In this document: in pieces, positions 52,059 through 62,169 of the stretch
Layout: every line of letters starts with the position of its first letter
Position numbering within the stretch: the first letter of the stretch is position 1
NCBI GenBank assembly: GCA_900471525.1
Contig: UCEZ01000027.1
Span: 125,197-189,196, forward strand
DNA length: 64,000 nucleotides
Direction: 5' to 3'
Source: Hyphomicrobiales bacterium
GTDB lineage: Bacteria > Pseudomonadota > Alphaproteobacteria > Rhizobiales > Rhizobiaceae
Program-made: the position numbers and the translations under genes
Notes under the pieces: model-generated
Seen by the model: only the letters and a program-made list of their open reading frames with translations
What the model was told of the DNA's origin: nothing
The model's database searches: none

Positions 52059-52970
52059 TCAACCTCCCCAGTTTCTGCGAGGGTTTTGCGCTTCTCCCGC
52101 AGGCCAGGATGCAGCGAATGCCGTCAGGTTAGCATCAGGGGTTTCGGGCAGCATGACCTTGACGGTAATGTACTGGTCACCGCTTCCTCCGCCCCGCTTG
52201 GCCACGCCCTTGCCCTTTAGGCGGAGCGTCTTTCCCGTGCTCGAATTGGCCGGTAGCGCCAGCGTCACATTCCCGGATATCGTCGGGACAATCAGCTTTC
52301 CACCGAGTATCGCCTCCCGCAGAGAGACCGGCACTTCAATCCGAATGTCGTCATCATCGCGCGTGAAAATCGGGTGAGACCGTACGTGGATTTCAATCAG
52401 TGCGTCGCCGGCCGGGCCGCCGCCGAACCCAGGTTCGCCCTTGCCTCGAAGCCGTAGCGCCTGACCCTCCCGTGTGCCGGGTGGGATCTGCAGATCGAGC
52501 GTCGCTCCGTCCGGCAATGTGATCTGCTTCTTTGCGCCGTTGACGGCCTCAAGGAAGTCGACTTCCATGGAGAAATGCAAATCTCTCCCCCTTGCGCGCG
52601 TTTGACTGCGGCCCTGCCGCGAAAAGAAGCTTGAAAGAATATCATCGGCCTCGCCGAAATCCGAGAAACCACTCGTGCTTTGGTAGCGCGTGTCATCTCC
52701 CGGAGACGCTGCGTAGTCTCTGTAGTAGTTTCGCGGAGCCTGCTCGGCGCCGGAGCCATCGATCTCACCCTTGTCGAAGCGGGCCCGCTTTTCCTCGTCA
52801 CCGAGCAAAGCGTAAGCCGCGGACACGGCCTTGAAGCGATCCTCCGCACTCTTGTCGCCCGGATTGAGGTCGGGATGGAGCTTTTTCGCAAGCTTGCGAT
52901 AGTGGCTCTGGATTTCCTTTTGCGTTGCGTTTTTCGCCACGCCGAGAGTTTCGTAGGGATCGTTGGCCAT
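52059..52970 (-). CDS. cbpA: curved-DNA-binding J-domain co-chaperone CbpA
   Basis: A 303-aa type II DnaJ homologue. The J-domain is at residues 1-70 (DPYETLGVAKNATQKEIQSH, with HPD in KKLHPDLNPG), followed by a G/F-poor linker and two beta-sandwich client-binding domains (GRDLHFSMEVDFLEAVNGAK and IRIEVPVSLREAILGGKLIV). There is no zinc-finger domain. It stimulates DnaK and can bind curved DNA. CGGGAG lies before ATG 52970; the frame to 53099 is upstream sequence. Confidence 0.94.
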   Translation of the reverse strand: MANDPYETLGVAKNATQKEIQSHYRKLAKKLHPDLNPGDKSAEDRFKAVSAAYALLGDEEKRARFDKGEIDGSGAEQAPRNYYRDYAASPGDDTRYQSTSGFSDFGEADDILSSFFSRQGRSQTRARGRDLHFSMEVDFLEAVNGAKKQITLPDGATLDLQIPPGTREGQALRLRGKGEPGFGGGPAGDALIEIHVRSHPIFTRDDDDIRIEVPVSLREAILGGKLIVPTISGNVTLALPANSSTGKTLRLKGKGVAKRGGGSGDQYITVKVMLPETPDANLTAFAASWPAGEAQNPRRNWGG

Positions 52971-53154
52971 TGGGCTCCCGCCAAAGCGCTGTCGTAACCA
53001 TGAAGATAGGTCAGCAGTGTTCCAGAGCAAGCGTTGGACAGCTTCGAACAGGCCGCTTGTTAAAACACGGCAGTTCCCGGTGCTCGTCTGGGCCTCCACT
53101 CAAACCATGCGCACAAACACGCCGCGTGAAGGCTCGATTGTGTTCGCTAGAGGT

Positions 53155-54207
53155 TCACCGCCCTTCGAACGGGTCCGCGAGCGCCGCGTCCGGGCGGCTG
53201 ATCGGGTATTTGATGCCGGAAGTGCTCGCCGCAAGCTTCTTCGGGCCTTGCGTCTTCAGCAGAGCACGAAAACTTGGATGCATGCCGCCGTCTGAATAGG
53301 CCGTCATCGTGGTAGTAGCAGGAATGGCTCCTGTCGTTGCGATATCTAGCTTGCGGTCTTCCGCCTCGATCTTCGCCATCGCCTGCGGTTCGAGCTGGTT
53401 GGTGACCGCCGGGCAGGTTGCCAGCGGATCAACCGGCTCGCCGCCCTCGAATTCCTTGTTGAAGACATAGCGGCGTTCGCACGCCGAAACCTTCGGCTGC
53501 CGGTGTGTTAGTTCGAAGGCGTCGTAGCCCTCTTTCATCGTGCGCCAGAAGGACATGTTCGGGTCGCCTTGATGGCCTGTCATGTTCTCTGCTGTCATAC
53601 GGAACGGAAATGCCTGGACCTGGAACTTGTCCTGACCGCCCTGAAGTGCACGCTGTACGATCGCGTAGATTTCTCCGACACCCTGGTCGGTCAGGGCGTA
53701 GCAGCCGGACGATGAGCAGGCGCCATGCACCATCAGCGCCTCGCCGGTATAGCCGAGCGCCGATTCCAGCCGATTGGGATAGCCGAGATTGAAGGAGACG
53801 TAGAACTGGGAGTTCGGGTTCAGCTGGCCTGCCGAGACATGATAGAAACCTTCCGGCGCCTGCCGGTCGCCAATCCTGGTCTTCGGCCCGAGCTTTCCGG
53901 ACCAGCGGCACATCGGATAGGTCTTGAGCAACGCATAGGTGCCGGTCTTGTCGACCTTCCAGACCTCGAGTTCGCTCTCCTGCTTGAAGATGCGCACCAG
54001 CACAGGGCTTTCCGGCTTCATGCCCTTTTTCGACATCTCCGCGATCATCTTGCCGGACAGTTTCGGCGGCGCCTCGGAGATATCGTCAAGTGCCAGGCAG
54101 CCTGACAGTACGACACCCAGAATGAGTCCGGCAAATGCCCGCGACAGGATGCGGCGGGCACTCTTGAGGCGCGGCGCGGCGCTATGGCGAGGAAAGAAAG
54201 AATTCAT
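53155..54207 (-). CDS. YafK-like L,D-transpeptidase domain lipoprotein
   Basis: A 350-aa cell-envelope enzyme. The signal peptide AFAGLILGVVLSGC ends in a lipobox (LSGC), so it is predicted to be lipid-anchored. The catalytic motif MVHGACSSSGCYALT (His...Cys) is that of YafK/DpaA-type L,D-transpeptidase fold proteins, which cut or make peptidoglycan-protein or meso-DAP links. A conserved PVLVRIFKQESELEVWKVD start of the domain is also present. ATG 54207 is in a leader with basic residues. Separated by 165 bp from a second, YkuD-type, L,D-transpeptidase on the same strand. Confidence 0.9.
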   Translation of the reverse strand: MNSFFPRHSAAPRLKSARRILSRAFAGLILGVVLSGCLALDDISEAPPKLSGKMIAEMSKKGMKPESPVLVRIFKQESELEVWKVDKTGTYALLKTYPMCRWSGKLGPKTRIGDRQAPEGFYHVSAGQLNPNSQFYVSFNLGYPNRLESALGYTGEALMVHGACSSSGCYALTDQGVGEIYAIVQRALQGGQDKFQVQAFPFRMTAENMTGHQGDPNMSFWRTMKEGYDAFELTHRQPKVSACERRYVFNKEFEGGEPVDPLATCPAVTNQLEPQAMAKIEAEDRKLDIATTGAIPATTTMTAYSDGGMHPSFRALLKTQGPKKLAASTSGIKYPISRPDAALADPFEGR

Positions 54208-54372
54208 GGAAGCGTCTATTGCTTGAAATCGTGCCAAAGTTTTGTCGAACGGATCAAATGGAGACAATCATCCGTTGCGGCCATCGCAGAATCGGGCATT
54301 GCGGTTAGCGTTCGGTTAATCTCCGCCCTGCACCGGTCGAGGCAGACGCGATCGCGTCTGTCTCGTGCAAAC

Positions 54373-55071
54373 CTACTGCCAGACGACGATCTTCGCTTTC
54401 GCGGGAACGCGCTGATAGAGGTCGATGACGTCCTGATTCATCAGCCGCACGCAGCCGGATGACACCGCCTTGCCGATCGACTGCCATTCCGGATTGCCGT
54501 GCAGCCGGTAGAGCGTGTCTTCGCCGTTCTGGAAGATGTAGAGCGCGCGTGCACCAAGCGGGTTCTTGAGGCCCGGCTCCATGCCGCCGTTCTCGATCGA
54601 ATATTTGGCAAGGCTCGGCTGGCGGGCGACCATCTCGTTCGGTGGCTTCCAGCGCGGCCAGGCCTGGCGCCAGTGGATGAGGCCGTCGCCCTGCCAGGCA
54701 AAGCCCTCGCGGCCGATGCCGACACCATAGCGCATCGCCGTGCCGCCCGGCTCGACGACATAGAGGAACCGCGACGGTGTATCGACGACAACGGTGCCGG
54801 GCGCCTCACCGGTACGGTCAGCGACGCGCTGGCGGTAGAATTGCGGATCAATCTGTTGATAGGGAATCGGCGGGATCAGGTAACCGCCATCCTCGATCGG
54901 CCCGTACATCACCTGCAACTCGGCGTCGGACGGCGGACCGATCGGCCGGGTGATCCTCACTGGTGTCGGCGCCGGACGGCCGCCCGGCATGGAGGTGCTG
55001 CAACCTGCAAGCGTGCCAGCAGCAAGGACGCCGAGAAAGCCCCGGCGGGATAAACTGTGTTCGATCGTCAT
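54373..55071 (-). CDS. YkuD-type L,D-transpeptidase, Tat-lipoprotein
   Basis: A 232-aa periplasmic peptidoglycan transpeptidase that makes 3-3 cross-links or attaches proteins to peptidoglycan. The N-terminus SRRGFLGVLAAGTLAGCSTS combines a twin-arginine motif with a lipobox cysteine. The YkuD catalytic motif is YRLHGNPEWQSIGKAVSSGCVR (His, then Ser-Ser-Gly-Cys). ATG 55071 is the best start; ATG 55080 is possible. The frame continues to 55242 without ribosome-binding support. The upstream 432-bp region separates it divergently from the sulfatase gene. Confidence 0.9.
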   Translation of the reverse strand: MTIEHSLSRRGFLGVLAAGTLAGCSTSMPGGRPAPTPVRITRPIGPPSDAELQVMYGPIEDGGYLIPPIPYQQIDPQFYRQRVADRTGEAPGTVVVDTPSRFLYVVEPGGTAMRYGVGIGREGFAWQGDGLIHWRQAWPRWKPPNEMVARQPSLAKYSIENGGMEPGLKNPLGARALYIFQNGEDTLYRLHGNPEWQSIGKAVSSGCVRLMNQDVIDLYQRVPAKAKIVVWQ

Positions 55072-55503
55072 TAGCCCCATCAATCCGCTTTGCATATCGT
55101 GTCCAACCCGCAGGTAACAACTATGACGTTCGCCATCGCGAGCGCCATACTGTCTGTTTCCCTCCGAGGGAATCGGAACCGAGAAATCCTTATGACTGCA
55201 ATCGCTGCGGTTTCCAACGCCGCTCCATGCCGCAGTCGCCACGATTCCGCTCCGGTCACCATATCGTGAAGGACTGTGTCCTTGATCGGGACGCCGCCAT
55301 GGCCCGTCCGCCGTTCCAGGATGATGCTGCCTTCCGTTACGTCTTTTCCGCGTCTTGTTACTGTTACGTACTTACGCCGGAAGCTGATCCGGACGACGGT
55401 AACGTGCCTAAAAAGGCGACGATCCGCTCAAGACACAGTCCGCCATCAGATAGGAGAGCGTAATGCTAACCAACTTTTTCACGGTCCAGGAGAGGAGACA
55501 GTT
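55072..55503. other. 432-bp divergent promoter region of the L,D-transpeptidase and sulfatase genes
   Basis: No gene is supported here. A motif shared with the region upstream of the formylglycine-generating enzyme lies at 55357-55373, and GTTACGT occurs once more at about 55336. The 130-bp leader after the motif contains AGGAGAGGAGACAGTT before the sulfatase ATG. Confidence 0.5.
55357..55373 (+). promoter_or_regulatory. shared operator/promoter motif, sulfatase copy
   Basis: GTTACTGTTACGTACTT. The same 17 bases, except two, recur as GTTACAGTAACGTACTT at 63544-63560 before the formylglycine-generating enzyme gene. Flanks also agree in part (T-rich before, C/G-rich 'ccgg' after). The GTTAC/GTAAC half-sites and GTAC suggest a dimeric repressor, possibly TetR type. 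Confidence 0.65.
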
Positions 55504-57108
55504 ATGAGCTTGCCCATATCCCCTCGCCTCGTGGCTGCCAGCGCAGCCTTTGCGATCACGCTCGCCGTGCCGTTCGCAGCCCCTGCACTAGCGCAGGACG
55601 CCGCCAAGCCGAACATTCTCGTCATCTTCGGCGATGATATCGGCCAGACCAACATCTCCGCCTACTCGATGGGCGTCATCGGCTACAAGACACCCAACAT
55701 CGACCGCATCGCCAAGGAAGGCATGATGTTCACGGACTATTATGCCGAGAACAGTTGCACGGCCGGACGTTCCACCTTCATCACGGGGCAGGTCTGCCTG
55801 CGCACGGGACTTTGCAAGGTCGGCGCGCCTGGCGCTCCGGTGGGATTGCAGGACGGTGATATCACTATCGCCCAGGCGCTGAAGACGCTTGGTTATGCGA
55901 CGGGCCAGTTCGGCAAGAACCATCTCGGCGACAAGGACGAATATCTCCCGACCAAGCACGGCTTCGACGAATTCTTCGGCAACCTCTATCATCTGAATGC
56001 CGAGGAAGAGCCGGAAGCCCCCTATTGGCCAAAGGACGATGCTGAGTTCCTCAAGGCCTATTCTCCACGTGGCGTGATCAAGGCTTCGGCGGATGGCAAG
56101 GTCGAGGATACTGGCCCGCTGACGATAAAGCGCATGGAGACGATCGACGACGAGACGACCGGCGCCGCAATCGACTTCATCGACCGGCAGGCGAAAGCAA
56201 AGAAGCCGTTCTTCACCTGGATGAACACGACACGCATGCACCTTTTCACCCATGTACGAGAGTCCATGCGCGGCCAGAGCGGCATGCAAGGCAACGAATA
56301 TGGCGACGGCATGATCGAGCATGACGGCGACGTCGGCAAACTCCTGAACAAGCTTGATGAACTCGGTATCGCCGACAACACCATTGTCGTCTACGCCACC
56401 GACAACGGCCCGAACCAGTTCTCCTGGCCCGACGCGGCAACAACGCCGTTCCGCAGCGAAAAGGACACCAACTGGGAAGGCGCATTCCGCGTGCCGGCAA
56501 TGGTCCGCTGGCCGGGCCACATCAAGCCGGGACAGGTCTCCAACGGAATGGTCTCAGGTCTCGACTGGTTCCCGACGCTGCTTGCAGCCGCAGGCGACCC
56601 CGATGTGAAGACACGCTTGCTGGATGGCTGGAAGCCAGAGGGCAGCGCCACGACATTCAAGAACCATCTCGACGGCTATAACCAGCTCGACTACATCACC
56701 GGAAAATCGGACAAGAGCGCCCGGAAAGACTTCTATTATTTCGATGACGACGGCAATCTTGTCGCTACCCGATATGATGATTGGAAGGTCGTCTTCCATG
56801 AACAGCGCACACGGGGCGGGTTCGGCGTCTGGCAGGATCCTCTGACGGTCCTGCGTCTGCCCAAACTGTTCAACCTGCGTATGGATCCCTACGAGCGGGC
56901 AGATACCGTCTCCGACCAGTACAATGATTGGCTCGTGAGGAACGACTATCTGCTCGTCAAGGGACAACTGCAGGGAGCAGCCTTCCTCGAGACCTTCGTG
57001 AAATACCCGCCGAGCCAGCGCGTCGCGAGCTTCAATATCGAAGGTGTCCGTGAGCAGGTGGACAAGGCGATCGACCAGTCCTTCAAGGAACGTGGCATCG
57101 AAAAGTAG
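55504..57108 (+). CDS. exported type I (formylglycine) sulfatase
   Basis: A 534-aa sulfatase. A signal peptide (VAASAAFAITLAVPFAAPALA) is followed by the mature protein starting near residue 31. The calcium-binding start NILVIFGDDIGQTNISAYS and the modification site NSCTAGRSTFITGQ (Cys-85, CxAxR variant of the usual CxPxR) identify it; GKNHLGDKDEYLPTKHGFDE and YATDNGPNQFSWPD hold further active-site residues. Cys-85 must be oxidised to formylglycine before export, and such an enzyme is encoded at the window's right edge. AGGAGAGGAG precedes the ATG. Substrate (an aryl or sugar sulfate, or a phosphonate ester) is unknown. A terminator-like hairpin follows, then the MoxR gene. Confidence 0.94.
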   Translation: MSLPISPRLVAASAAFAITLAVPFAAPALAQDAAKPNILVIFGDDIGQTNISAYSMGVIGYKTPNIDRIAKEGMMFTDYYAENSCTAGRSTFITGQVCLRTGLCKVGAPGAPVGLQDGDITIAQALKTLGYATGQFGKNHLGDKDEYLPTKHGFDEFFGNLYHLNAEEEPEAPYWPKDDAEFLKAYSPRGVIKASADGKVEDTGPLTIKRMETIDDETTGAAIDFIDRQAKAKKPFFTWMNTTRMHLFTHVRESMRGQSGMQGNEYGDGMIEHDGDVGKLLNKLDELGIADNTIVVYATDNGPNQFSWPDAATTPFRSEKDTNWEGAFRVPAMVRWPGHIKPGQVSNGMVSGLDWFPTLLAAAGDPDVKTRLLDGWKPEGSATTFKNHLDGYNQLDYITGKSDKSARKDFYYFDDDGNLVATRYDDWKVVFHEQRTRGGFGVWQDPLTVLRLPKLFNLRMDPYERADTVSDQYNDWLVRNDYLLVKGQLQGAAFLETFVKYPPSQRVASFNIEGVREQVDKAIDQSFKERGIEK

Positions 57109-57120
57109 CCTGTCGCATTG

Positions 57121-57156
57121 GAGACGCGCCCCGCAAACGGCGCGTCTCGCCTTTTC
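57121..57156 (+). terminator. terminator after the sulfatase gene
   Basis: GAGACGCGCC (57121-57130) and GGCGCGTCTC (57139-57148) form a 10-bp GC stem, followed by GCCTTTTC and more T-rich sequence. It precedes the moxR ATG by 22 bp and could partly uncouple sulfatase from the downstream genes. Confidence 0.7.
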
Positions 57157-57177
57157 TATCTTTTCAAAGGGTTCCGC

Positions 57178-58152
<975 letters not shown>

Positions 58153-58162
58153 AGGAGGAGGA

Positions 58163-59113
58163 ATGGCGGAACCGGCGGCACACGAAGGGGTCTACGTTTC
58201 GACCGACCAGCTTGTGGCGCTGGAGGCGCGCGCCCGCGACTTGAGATTCGTGCAGAAATCCCGCGGCCATCAGCAGCTTGCCGGACGGATGCAGTCTTCG
58301 ATGCGCGGACGCGGGCTCACCTTCGAGGAACTGCGGGATTACCTGCCAGGCGACGATATCCGCTCCATCGACTGGCGGGTCACCGCTCGCACCGCCAAAC
58401 CTGTCGTGCGCGTCTATAGCGAGGAGAAGGAGCGCCCTGCCCTTGTCGTCGTAGACCAGCGCATCAACATGTTCTTCGGCAGCCGGCGGGCGATGAAATC
58501 GGTGACGGCGGCGGAAGCAGCCATGCTCTGCGCCTGGCGTATCCTTGGCTCCGGCGATCGCGTCGGTGGTTTCGTCTTCAACGATGGAAGCATCGACGAG
58601 GTACGGCCGCACCGGAGCCGCGAGGCAGTGATCACCTTCGCCGACAGGATCGCGCATCAGAATGGCTGCCTGAATGCGACCTTTACAGGTGCTCCCACGC
58701 CCGCTTCGCTCGACACTGTCCTGCAGCGTGTCGCCGGCTTTGCCAAACATGACCATCTGGTGGTCGTGATCAGCGATTTTGACGGCCACAGCGCCACGAC
58801 GCGGGAGATATTGCTGCAGCTTTCGGGCCACAACGACGTGATCTGCATCCTCGTCTACGACCCGTTCCTCCTCGACCTGCCGAAATCCGGCGACATCGTC
58901 GTCAGCGGCGGCAATCTGCAAGTCGAGCTACCGTTGAGGCAGGCTGATGTCAGACAGTCGATCGACAGATTTGCCCGCGACCGGGGCCGCGCACTTTTGG
59001 CCTGGCAGCGTGAGTTGGGGCTACCAATGCTGCCCGTCTCGTCCGCCGAGGAGACATCGCCGCAGCTGAGACGCCTGCTCGAGCAATCTGCCTGGCGGCA
59101 GCGGAGGCGCTGA
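58163..59113 (+). CDS. DUF58 (VWA-related) protein
   Basis: A 316-aa DUF58 protein, the standard partner of MoxR ATPases. YLPGDDIRSIDWRVTARTAK at about residues 70-90 is the DUF58 signature; the following VWA-like fold starts ALVVVDQRINMFFG and lacks a clear DxSxS metal site. VVVISDFDGHSATTREILLQ comes later. No signal peptide or membrane helix. GGAGGAGGA precedes ATG 58163. Its TGA overlaps the next ATG, so the operon is tightly coupled. Confidence 0.92.
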   Translation: MAEPAAHEGVYVSTDQLVALEARARDLRFVQKSRGHQQLAGRMQSSMRGRGLTFEELRDYLPGDDIRSIDWRVTARTAKPVVRVYSEEKERPALVVVDQRINMFFGSRRAMKSVTAAEAAMLCAWRILGSGDRVGGFVFNDGSIDEVRPHRSREAVITFADRIAHQNGCLNATFTGAPTPASLDTVLQRVAGFAKHDHLVVVISDFDGHSATTREILLQLSGHNDVICILVYDPFLLDLPKSGDIVVSGGNLQVELPLRQADVRQSIDRFARDRGRALLAWQRELGLPMLPVSSAEETSPQLRRLLEQSAWRQRRR

Positions 59114-59637
59114 TGGAACCGCAGCAACCCGCTCCCGACCCGCTCACCGAAGCAGCACTGCGATCGCTCAAGGATATTGCCTTGCCGCCACCCGTCTCGT
59201 GGATGCCGCAGACATGGGGTTGGGTCTTGCTGGCAACGGTCCTTCTAGTCGTGGCAGGCGTGACAGTCCTGGTCTGGTGGCGGCGCTTCGAGGCCAATGC
59301 GTACCGGCGCGAGGCCCTTGGGCAATTGGTCCTCATTGAGCGAAGAATAAAAGACCCCGTGACGCGGCAGGATGCCGTTCATGAGCTTGCCTTGGTGCTC
59401 AAGCGGGTCGCCCTGGCGAGTAGCGGCCGAAGCGAGACCGCCTCACTGTCGGGCGCATCATGGGTCCGGTTTATCGATAGCCGTACGGAAAACGGGGCTG
59501 GCCAGGCACTCGGGAAAATGCTCGACGATGGCGAATATCATGGCGAGGACGATGCCGGCAGCCTGTACACGGATGAAGGCGCAGACCTTATAGCCGACGC
59601 TCGCAGATGGATTGAGCAACATCATGTATCAGTTTGA
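59113..59637 (+). CDS. DUF4381 membrane protein
   Basis: A 174-aa protein with one membrane helix (WGWVLLATVLLVVAGVTVLV at about residues 35-54), an N-terminal 'DIALPPPVSWMPQTWG' motif diagnostic of DUF4381, and a cytoplasmic domain (YRREALGQLVLIERRIKDP, then ELALVLKRVAL). In other Bat-type operons this protein sits between DUF58 and the VWA proteins, as here. The end overlaps the BatA start by 14 bp. Confidence 0.88.
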   Translation: MEPQQPAPDPLTEAALRSLKDIALPPPVSWMPQTWGWVLLATVLLVVAGVTVLVWWRRFEANAYRREALGQLVLIERRIKDPVTRQDAVHELALVLKRVALASSGRSETASLSGASWVRFIDSRTENGAGQALGKMLDDGEYHGEDDAGSLYTDEGADLIADARRWIEQHHVSV

Positions 59638-60613
59638 TTTTCCTTGGCTGATCGCCCTACTCCCGGTTCCGCTGCTGGTCTGGCTGCTGATCCCGGCGTA
59701 CAGGGAAACATCGGCCTCCGTACGTCTTCCTTTCTTCGATCAGGTTGCCGAGGCGGCGGGTATCCGGCCGACCGCCGGGTCTGTCGTGGCTCGACGCACC
59801 TGGCTGCAGCGTCTGTGCGAGGCAACCGCCTGGTGCCTGTTGATCCTGGCGCTGGCCCGGCCGCAGTTCGTCGAGCCGCCAATCGAAAAGACCGAACCGC
59901 AGCGCGACCTGATGCTGGCGCTGGATCTCTCGCAGTCGATGGAGACGAAGGATTTTCCGGCCCCTGGCGGCGGCGCCGAGGCGCGGGTGGATGCCGTGCG
60001 CAAAGTCGTCACCGACTTCGTGGCGAAACGGCCAGGCGACCGGGTCGGCCTGATCGCCTTCGGGGACGCGCCCTATCCGCTCGTTCCGTTCACCATGGAT
60101 CACCAGACGGTGCAGGCGGTGATTGCCGAAACGCTTCCGGGCGTTGCCGGGCCGCGAACCTCGCTTGGAGACGCGATCGGGCTTGCCATCAAGATGTTCG
60201 AGAAGACGAGCGTCCCGGAGAAGGTGTTGATCGTGCTCACCGATGGAAACGACACCGCCAGCAAAATGCCACCGGCAAAGGCCGCGGGCATCGCCAAACA
60301 GAAGGGTGTCGTCATCCACACGGTCGGCATCGGCGACCCGGCAGCGACCGGGGAGGACAAGCTCGACACAGCCACCCTGCAGAAGATCGCTGCCGACACA
60401 GGAGGCCGGTATTTCTTTGGTGGGGACCAGACGCAGCTTGCCGCGATCTACGACACGCTCGACAAGATCACACCGCAGGACCAGAGGAACCTGTCCTGGA
60501 GACCGCGCATAGAATTGTTTCATTGGCCGCTCGGCGCAGCGATCGGCATTCTGTCGTTCTATTATCTGATGAGCGGGTTTTTCGGGGGAATGCGGAAGCG
60601 GACGGCGTCATGA
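59624..60613 (+). CDS. VWA-domain membrane protein, BatA-like
   Basis: A 329-aa protein with N-terminal membrane helices (FPWLIALLPVPLLVWLLIPA and a second near residue 68), a central von Willebrand A domain with MIDAS motif LALDLSQSMETKDF (DxSxS), KVLIVLTDGNDTASKMPP and GVVIHTVGIGDP, and a final C-terminal helix (GAAIGILSFYYLMSGFFG). It is the BatA homologue of aerotolerance operons. The VWA domain should face the periplasm or cytosol depending on topology; by homology it is periplasmic. ATG 59624 is inside the DUF4381 stop region. Confidence 0.92.
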   Translation: MYQFDFPWLIALLPVPLLVWLLIPAYRETSASVRLPFFDQVAEAAGIRPTAGSVVARRTWLQRLCEATAWCLLILALARPQFVEPPIEKTEPQRDLMLALDLSQSMETKDFPAPGGGAEARVDAVRKVVTDFVAKRPGDRVGLIAFGDAPYPLVPFTMDHQTVQAVIAETLPGVAGPRTSLGDAIGLAIKMFEKTSVPEKVLIVLTDGNDTASKMPPAKAAGIAKQKGVVIHTVGIGDPAATGEDKLDTATLQKIAADTGGRYFFGGDQTQLAAIYDTLDKITPQDQRNLSWRPRIELFHWPLGAAIGILSFYYLMSGFFGGMRKRTAS

Positions 60614-62169
60614 TCGAGGATTTCCATTTCCTTCGCCCATGGTGGCTGTTGGCACTGCTTGTGCCGATCGCCATTGCCTGGACGGCATCACGGTCAACCG
60701 ATATCCGCCGGCAGTGGAATGGGATCATCGCCCCGCATCTACTCGACAAGCTCGTTATTGATGGCACTGGGCATTCCCGCGTTCGGCCGTGGCTGCTGCT
60801 GGCTGCCGTCGTGACAATCGCGGTCATAGCCGCGGCAGGACCGACATGGCAGCGGGAAGCCCCGCCCTTCGTCGAGGATACCGCGCCGCTGGTCGTCGCC
60901 TTTGACCTTTCGCCGACGATGGACGCGATCGACATCACGCCTTCCCGCCTTGAACGCGCCAAGCTCAAGGTGAAGGACATCGTGGCCCTCAGAGGCGGTG
61001 CACGGACCGCGGTAGTGGCCTATGCGGGATCGGCGCACGTCGTCCTGCCCCTGACCGACGACGCATCGTTGATCGACACCTACGTCGACGCGCTTGCCAC
61101 CCGCATCACGCCCATTGATGGAAAGGACACGGTCAAGGCGCTGCAACTTGCCGAGGACATGCTGGCAAGAGAGGATACTGCGGGCACCATCCTGTTCGTC
61201 ACCGATGGCATCGAGCCGAAGGCATTCGAGGCGTTCAAGCGCAAGACCAAGGATGGATTTGTGGTGCTTGGCGTTGGAACCGCCGAGGGCGGCCCGGTCA
61301 AGACAGCCGATCAAGGGTTCCTGACGGACGCCGCCGGTGCTCGCGTCTTTGCCAGGCTGGACATCGAGGCACTGAAGAATCTGCATGCGCTCACCGGGGC
61401 CGACGTCGCAACGCTGACCGCCGACGATACCGACGTCCGCTGGGTGGCGCAGCGCATCCGCACGAACTTCGCCCATAAGACCTCGACGCAGGACGATCGT
61501 TGGCGTGACCTTGGCTGGTGGCTGGTGATCCCGATCGTCATGCTGTTTGCCATTTCGTTTCGCAAGGGCTGGGTCGTCAGGCTCGGCGCATTGCTGATCG
61601 CGGCGAATATCGTGTTCGAACCCGGCAAAGCCGAAGCTGCCGAATTCATCGATATGTGGCTGACCGCCGACCAGCAGGGACGCCGCGCCTTCGAGCTAGG
61701 CGAGTTCGAGAAGGCCGCGACACATTTTCAGGATCCCATGTGGAGGGGAACGGCATTTTATCGAGCCGGGAAATTCGCCGACGCGCTGGACGCCTTCGCC
61801 GCGGTCGATAGCGCAGAGAGCTGGTACGATCAGGGCAACGCCCTGCTGCATCTGATGAAGTTCGAACAGGCCGTCGCTGCCTTCAGCAAAGCGCTTGAAT
61901 TGCACAAGGACTGGCCGGATGCCAAGGCGAACCTTGCGATTGCCGAAAGGCTTTTGAAGAACCAGAAGGAACAGGAAGAAGAACAGCAGGATGCGCCGAA
62001 CCTGCCGCCCGACCAGATGCAGTTCGACGACAAGGGGAAGAAGGGCAAGGCGGGCCAGATGAACATCGCCGAACAGACATCGGAGATGTGGATGAAGAAC
62101 ATCCAGGTCAGTCCCGCCGACCTGATGGCAAGGAAATTTGCGATGGAAGCACAGGAGAGCAAGCCGTGA
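60610..62169 (+). CDS. VWA-TPR fusion membrane protein, BatB/BatC-like
   Basis: A 519-aa protein. N-terminal helices (FLRPWWLLALLVPIAIAW and a second at residues 60-78) precede a VWA domain (VVAFDLSPTMDAID; the MIDAS reads DxSxT instead of DxSxS), a third helix pair (WWLVIPIVMLFAISF, VRLGALLIAANIVF), and about two TPR motifs (residues 350-460: GRRAFELGEFEKAATHF, YDQGNALLHLMKFEQAV, then a helix of EEEQQ). In Bacteroides and Leptospira BatB and BatC are separate; here they are one polypeptide. It starts at ATGA within the BatA stop. Confidence 0.92.
   Translation: MIEDFHFLRPWWLLALLVPIAIAWTASRSTDIRRQWNGIIAPHLLDKLVIDGTGHSRVRPWLLLAAVVTIAVIAAAGPTWQREAPPFVEDTAPLVVAFDLSPTMDAIDITPSRLERAKLKVKDIVALRGGARTAVVAYAGSAHVVLPLTDDASLIDTYVDALATRITPIDGKDTVKALQLAEDMLAREDTAGTILFVTDGIEPKAFEAFKRKTKDGFVVLGVGTAEGGPVKTADQGFLTDAAGARVFARLDIEALKNLHALTGADVATLTADDTDVRWVAQRIRTNFAHKTSTQDDRWRDLGWWLVIPIVMLFAISFRKGWVVRLGALLIAANIVFEPGKAEAAEFIDMWLTADQQGRRAFELGEFEKAATHFQDPMWRGTAFYRAGKFADALDAFAAVDSAESWYDQGNALLHLMKFEQAVAAFSKALELHKDWPDAKANLAIAERLLKNQKEQEEEQQDAPNLPPDQMQFDDKGKKGKAGQMNIAEQTSEMWMKNIQVSPADLMARKFAMEAQESKP

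Noticed and set aside
59644-60609. An 841-codon frame starting at 59644 that ends with the BatB protein
   Set aside because: Its first 320 codons overlap BatA in another frame and encode an Arg-rich translation without domains; the real BatB start is ATG 60610 overlapping the BatA stop.
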